From positions 1,424,648-1,488,647 of the forward strand of contig NC_089177.1 in NCBI RefSeq assembly GCF_947507565.1: a stretch of DNA of 64,000 nt, given 5' to 3'. This DNA is from Oscarella lobularis. Taxonomy: Eukaryota; Porifera; Homoscleromorpha; Homosclerophorida; Oscarellidae. Both the position numbers and the translations under genes were made by a program. Below, one piece after another: positions 58,325 to 64,000 of the stretch (position 1 is the stretch's first letter; every line of letters starts with the position of its first letter). The notes beneath the pieces were generated by a model. That model ran no database searches. It was not told the origin of the DNA and worked only from the letters and a program-made list of their open reading frames with translations.

Positions 58325-61300
58325 TCATTTGCCTCTAACAGCACACTTCCAACAGACGAGTAAATGAAGAAGCTTGACGTCGTCGGGAATATTTCGTAAG
58401 CCTCGTTCGTCAATTTCAGAATTAATAAAATCTGAGAGCGCGTCTTTAAGCCTAAAACGAGAAATGCATGAAAAATGATCAGTTTCCTTTTGATTTATTC
58501 AAATGAATATCACCCGTATTCTTCCAGCGATGCAGTTCCTTCTTCTTCCTGGCGTTTCAATACTAAAGCCACGTCTACTAGCTCACCAAGAAAGTAATCG
58601 ACGTCCACTCTACGCAAGGACGCATGGAAACGTTCCATAAGGTCATTATGCATTTTCTGCTTGTATTTGTCGGGAAAAGATTCTAAAGGATCCTGCAGAA
58701 GAGAATTTTTTTGCGTTATAAAATTCCATTATTTAAACGAACTTGATTTTTCAAGACAAGCTGACGGTTCTTTTCGACCATGAGAATGCGCCACAATGAT
58801 AAAATATGCTTCATTCTGCATAGCTGGTTAGCCTTGGGACTAACCAAGTCTCTATCCTCTGACATTTGTAAAGTAGAATGTATGTAATCGCATATCAATC
58901 TTTCGCCGTCCGCCCCAACAGAAACAGCAAAACCAACGAGAACATCTATTACAGAGAATACACTATAAATGTCGGTGAGATTGCGAAGCTCCGAGACAAT
59001 TTGAAGAGACACATTTGTTGGCAGATTGAACTGTAAGAATTGAAAGAATGAGTAATCTCTCAATTGAATTAGTACAGGCAAACCTGAGGTACGCGCTCTC
59101 TGATTTTCGTAAAAAGATCAATACTGTAGACGTCCTGGCAGTACGTAAATTGATACTCCTAGAACATCGTCGCTCTGAGCAATCACTTCTGTATTGCAGA
59201 AATTATAGCTCGTATACCTTAAAAACTACCAGTGGCCTTCCAATGACAAATCTGTCAACAATCTGCCTTTCTAAAGAGTGGTAGTTGTACCTGACATCCA
59301 TTCCTTTTCCCACTTCCAAAGAGTAGTCGCAGTGGGCCAAAATCAAAGGATAAAGATCCCTGTCAAAGTCGTACGCAATCAACGTGCTCGTAGTTACTTC
59401 GTCCATGGGGACTTTGACTGCATCACTACAATAAGGAAAGCCTCAAAACCTGTAAGTAGATTACGTATTGCGTACAATACCATTGTACTTCAGCTAAACG
59501 CCTATAAGTTTCGACGAATTCATTGTGAACTTGATTGATTAAGTACTTTACAAGAGCCAAAGCGCAGCGTCCTTCGCCCTTCTCCGTCGGCAGAAGAAAG
59601 TCAATCAAAATCGACCTTTCGTCTGTAACGCGCAACCTTTTGCCTGGTTCAATCTTTAGGTGACCTTTGCTGGCGACTTCGTCTCCAGCTAGCTCCCACA
59701 CTTTACAGAAAACATTGATAAGATGACGAAAACGACGCTTTTCGTCCCGAGAAGAAAGACGGTCGAGGAAGCGTCCCACGGTAAGAGTTTGGCCTTCGTG
59801 CCGAGCAAGACGACAGTGAAACTTTTCTAAGAGCAAACGCTGCAGTTCCACTATGGCAGGAAGATAAATGAGAAGTCTGAGGCTAGATTCCTAAAACGTC
59901 AAAATAACAAAGAAAATGTTACAGTTCTACCTATATACCTGTCTTAGAAACTCTCTCAAAATGTTTGGTGAAGCGCGTTTTGGCTTTCCGGAGAATTCCT
60001 GTTGCACTGTTTGAAACAGATGACTGACAGTCACCCTCGATCGGTATCGCCACAAGCCAAGATACGAAGTTGTCGTCGTGGATGGCGAATCTCGTTCGTA
60101 AATCCAGGTCATTAGGCGATTTTTTCCTATAGGGTACACAGTGACTGCTAGTCAACAGTAGGATTACTCGTACTAAATCCTTCATCGCTTGTAACAACGC
60201 CTAGCCAATTGGTCATTTTTTGAGGTATTTCCTATGCACGAGCAAGAGTAACAATGGCGTTGCATATTAAAGCCCTATAGTACCCTCAGTTTAGTGGTAA
60301 TGACATCGCGATCAATGGCATCTTCCCATGCTTTTCGCTCGTCTTTTGTTCTGAACGTACCTTCGCCCAAACTGCCAACTAAATATAATCATAAGAAGAC
60401 GACAATAATTATAATAAGATTGAACCATTAGATGCATCAGTGGTAAGTAGACTGTCTATCACCAGGTGAATCAGAACGCTTGAATCTTCTACTGAATGAC
60501 CAATAGATTGTGCAAACGAATGCATATCGCGTTCCAAAAGAGACCAAAATTTCTTGGGCAAACCATCCGCGTCAACACGAGGTTTAAGCAGCATCGAAAC
60601 TTCGTGAATCGACTAAATGTGAAAGAGACAACATATTGCACAAGAAGCCACACACGGTATTGTATGAGCTGACTGTGTTGCTGCAAGATGCCCAGAACAA
60701 AGTGGAATCCAGAAAGAGTCGGACGAGCGAGCACGAAGACAGCGACAAATCCCTTTCTCGACTGACAAAAGTATCATTTCCCGCGATATACCCTCTCTCT
60801 TCACGTCTAAAATAGTTTTTAGACAAGGAAACGAGAAACGATTATAGAAAATGGTCTCACTCTCTTGCCCCACGGAGGTTATCTCGAAGTAACTGGTGAG
60901 ACTGCCCTCCTATTTGTGATCCGCAAGTATTACACCGTCTAACTTCTACTGGGCGACCACACTGCGCACACACTACAGCTAAAAGCATTTCTATATGTGT
61001 TCCTCTCACATTTTCGACGCGATAAGCATGGCCCATAGGACATTCTAAAGAGCATAGCTCTAAACAAGATATTACAAAGAAATCGTACATATCGCCTACC
61101 GTACCACCCTCCCTCTCCCAGGAAGCGTTTCATTTCCAAAACAGGGTCATCTGGCATAGTTGGCAAGTAAGATTGCTACGAAAATCATGCACTTTGGATT
61201 TTAATATTAACCACAGCCGACGCAGTGCAAACTTACAGAGAAACTCCCCGGTTGGCGAAACAAGAGATGACACGGTTTCACAAGACGGTCGTTATGAGCA

Positions 61301-64000
61301 GCTTGAACGAGACAGTAAAAATGAAACGCAACAGACATCAACGCTCTCGATTGATGGCTGCGACCAGGTGTTAATTTTAGCTGAGCTGATCCACACGGGT
61401 CACCCAGCTTGTTCGAAAGAATTTGAACAGCTGCTGATTTCACCCAAGGTGGAAATCCTGAGCAAAACTTCTCAAGCTTGGTAATAGTCTGAAGAAAATT
61501 TGCGCTCAGAAAACAAATGTAAGCTAGAGCGACGGTATACTTTCTGATCAATGCAAGTTGTTGACGAGCAGTGGTGTGCACTCGACTCCCGGTAGAGTGC
61601 CAAAAGAAACAGAACATACCCTTTCCTTCCCAAATCCTGTAAAAAAACAAGACATTTTTCTTTTTATTCGTCTTGTCTAGTTAACTGTCGCGATATCTCC
61701 CTCAGCTGTATTAGCAGGCTTTCCCTCGCTATTATACAGACCTTAACACTTTCCAGCGAAGCTGTCGATCCAGAGAGAAGAGCAACAGCAACAGCTTCTC
61801 GCACGGCTTTGTAACCATCGATAACGACCAAATAATCGGCGCTAATGCTATGACTTTCGTTCTAGAAAGATGAAGAAGGCGATATACATGTACCACTCAC
61901 ACTATTCTAAAAGGCATGTACCGTAGAATAGCGGCAAATAAATTCGCCAATCCAAGCAATTGGTTTACAGTTCTCCAAAGCTCTGATTGCGTCGGCACCT
62001 TGAGAACGCACGATCTGCTTCAACAGGAATATTGGAACATTCAGGTCACAATTTCCGCTGCAGATTTTCTTCGCCAATTCAATCGATTCTTCCTCTTTCC
62101 TTAAAACATTCGGAACGCTAGTAGTTAACAGATTGCTAATAAACTGAGCAACGAAATAGAGCCCGTGACGAGCGTAGGCTACAGCGCGAATGTAAGCGAG
62201 ACTGCGACGATCAGCCGTCAAGTCTCTCAAAGCGACAGTGAGGTCTTCGCAAGCCACCTCAGCATCCGAAAGACGCCTCGCTTCCAGAAAGCGCGAGTCC
62301 TACAATCTCATTATACAATCAAAATTCCGCTGCTGTTCCCACCTAACCTCGATACACTGTACAAATATCACTTGCAGATCGTTGTCCTCCGGATGAAGTT
62401 TGTGACGTCTGTAGAGGATTTCAGTCCTGTCGAAGTACTCTTGAATGTACTTCAATGTTTCAGTTGCGCTGCCATGATAAAAAGAAATACAGAATCAAAT
62501 GTTATGCTGCCAAAGATATATCAACACATTAAGTAATTACCGTACCTGTGTTTCAAGAGTAACTGCAGCAGAAATGATCTAAACACTGGACGACGATCGT
62601 AGTGATCAAATGAAAACGGAGAAAAGGGTCGAGTTCGTCCTCCTTCGGCGCTTTGCTCTACAACCAATCCCATTAGAAGCTGAACCACGCTTCTACACGG
62701 CGAGGTTCTGGCTTGTTCGACAAACGTGTAGACGGCAACAATTTCCATAAAAAAGGAACAGCAGTTTTTCTTAAAGTCGAAAAGATCCTGAAGAGAATCT
62801 CTAGAAACGAGACATTTATTCGGCTTACATGCAAAAAAGAACAAGAGCACCTCGTTGAAGACGTTGACACTGGTCTGTAGTTAGCAGGCAATTCCTGTCT
62901 GCATTTTGGGCAAGTGACACTCTTAGCCATCCACGATTCAATGCAAATCAAACAGAAAATGTGCCGGCAAGGAAGACAAACAGGATCCTTAGTCAGGTAG
63001 TTGCCACATATGCTACATTCTCCGCTGTTGGGGCTAAAAAAATCAAAGTAGTTGAACCAGGGATTTCTCAAGGACTCCTCTACTCTCTGTTCTCTCTAAT
63101 TCTCTGGTCTATAATCAGTGACTGAGCTTGACACACAGTAGGTGAACCAAGCAAGTAACCAGTGGTACCTAATAATACCAGTCTACATGTGCTCGCATAT
63201 ATCTTGCTTACCCGATGAGCTGCTGTCGAACAAAGTCAAGAGACTCATCTAAGAAATCACAAACTCTTTTCAACGTCGCAGGAGTTGCGAAGTCGGGCGA
63301 CGAATTTAAAAAGCACTAAAGATAATAGGATGAACATACGTATAGCGCTAACACGGGCCTAAATACCTTCCAAAGCTTAAGTCCAATCTCAGCTGAAGAC
63401 CTGGTATGGTCAACAAAAAGATACACCAGGCAGATCTTAGTCCACAAACACCTGTGGCGCAAGATACACGCGTGAACCACATAGCTACTATAGCGCTGAA
63501 AAGAGTCTTTACTTGGATGCAGCCCGTTGAACAGATACAAACGACTCGGCTTCCGCTTTGCAAGCCGAAAGAGAAAACCACGCTTCTATGCACCTCTTGT
63601 TGGCTCTTACTCTATCCATCCATGCTTTTCCCAAAGTGGCGTTTGTGGGTTGCAGTGTCTCCAGAAGAAGCCGAAAAGCAACCAAATCTAAAGTCTAAAG
63701 ATTTTCGCAAAATACCTCTTAATTGCAACGAAAGAATGACTCAACGTGCTGTGATATATCTCACCATTCTGTCTGTGTCTTCAAATCCTTGAAACTGGCA
63801 CACGGAAGGAATGATGGCCGGATTTATTCGGACTGCCTCTGAAAAACATTTTAGTCGATCTCGAACTCGCTCAAATGCCAAGTGGAGAGCAGGAAGAGAT
63901 GGAACAAACGGCTTCCCCTTCTCCAAGTCAGACTTTTCAAAGTCTACAGCAACCATTTCGTTAAAACTACTCCAGACCGCGTCTTCAACAAGCTAAAGAG
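58325..64000 (-). CDS. RNF213-like: RNF213-type giant E3 ubiquitin ligase, C-terminal half (partial)
   Basis: A multi-exon minus-strand gene enters from the right edge and ends at TGA 58325-58327. The RING lies at about 63030-62880: GECSICGNYL, CLPCRHIFCLICIESW and CPKCRQELP. Downstream are NCCSFFMEIVAVYTF, FSPFSFDHYDRRPVFRSFLLQLLLK and FLLKQIVRSQGADAI. Then comes the RZ finger at about 61050-60890 (LECPMGHAYRVEN spliced to CGRPVEVRRC, GSQIGGQSH), in which the catalytic zinc-binding Cys/His set is kept. Further on are LPTEKGEGRCALALVKYLI and DLYPLILAHCDYSLE, both typical of the RNF213 C-terminal part. RNF213 joins AAA ATPase modules to an E3 and in vertebrates ubiquitylates bacterial lipid A and lipid droplets. 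The AAA part should lie outside the window. Confidence 0.85.

Noticed and set aside
1-64000. CRISPR array, bacterial operon, rRNA cluster or a new defence island
   Set aside because: No regularly spaced repeats, ribosome-binding sites or rRNA-like blocks were seen; all recognised genes are intron-bearing or animal-type.

Overview
This is nuclear DNA from an animal, most likely an early-branching one. A sponge is my best guess, on gene content only: a Kelch receptor with a TKL-type kinase, large VPS13 and RNF213 genes, a possible Notch-ligand relative and a violacein-type VioB homologue sit together in a compact genome. Introns are mostly 40 to 80 bases with GT-AG ends and occasional GC-AG ends. 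No bacterial operon signals are present. Gene models were spliced by hand from reading frame and splice sites.

Left end (1-7800): the 3' end of an ABCA-type transporter, then a VioB-like ferritin-fold protein of about 981 aa, then a gene-poor stretch with simple repeats, a perfect palindrome and a tRNA-like relic.

Centre-left (7800-31200): the most unusual part. It reads as three diverged copies of one block with the order HRI kinase - DBH-like monooxygenase - ankyrin gene - Kelch receptor kinase. Copy 1 keeps HRI and the ankyrin gene but only a scrap of the Kelch gene. Copy 2 keeps one DBH-like gene and a broken HRI. Copy 3 keeps the second DBH-like gene, a broken ankyrin gene and the intact Kelch receptor kinase. 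Each family has at least one apparently intact copy. Both DBH-like genes are open but have lost several expected copper ligands. Two Helentron-like elements and one inverted-repeat element inserted after duplication, and the paralogous copies show the empty sites.

Centre-right (31200-53900): a secreted cysteine-rich protein, a long multi-exon VPS13 lipid-transfer gene, two tandem intronless Asteroid-type (XPG/FEN1 family) nuclease genes, and a short type I membrane protein resembling a truncated Notch ligand, all on the minus strand.

Right end (53900-64000): a rearranged strip with a one-exon GPCR remnant, a duplicated piece of the VPS13 5' end and a 1.7 kb pogo/Tigger-like fold-back element, followed by the C-terminal half of an RNF213-type giant E3 ligase that enters from beyond the right edge.
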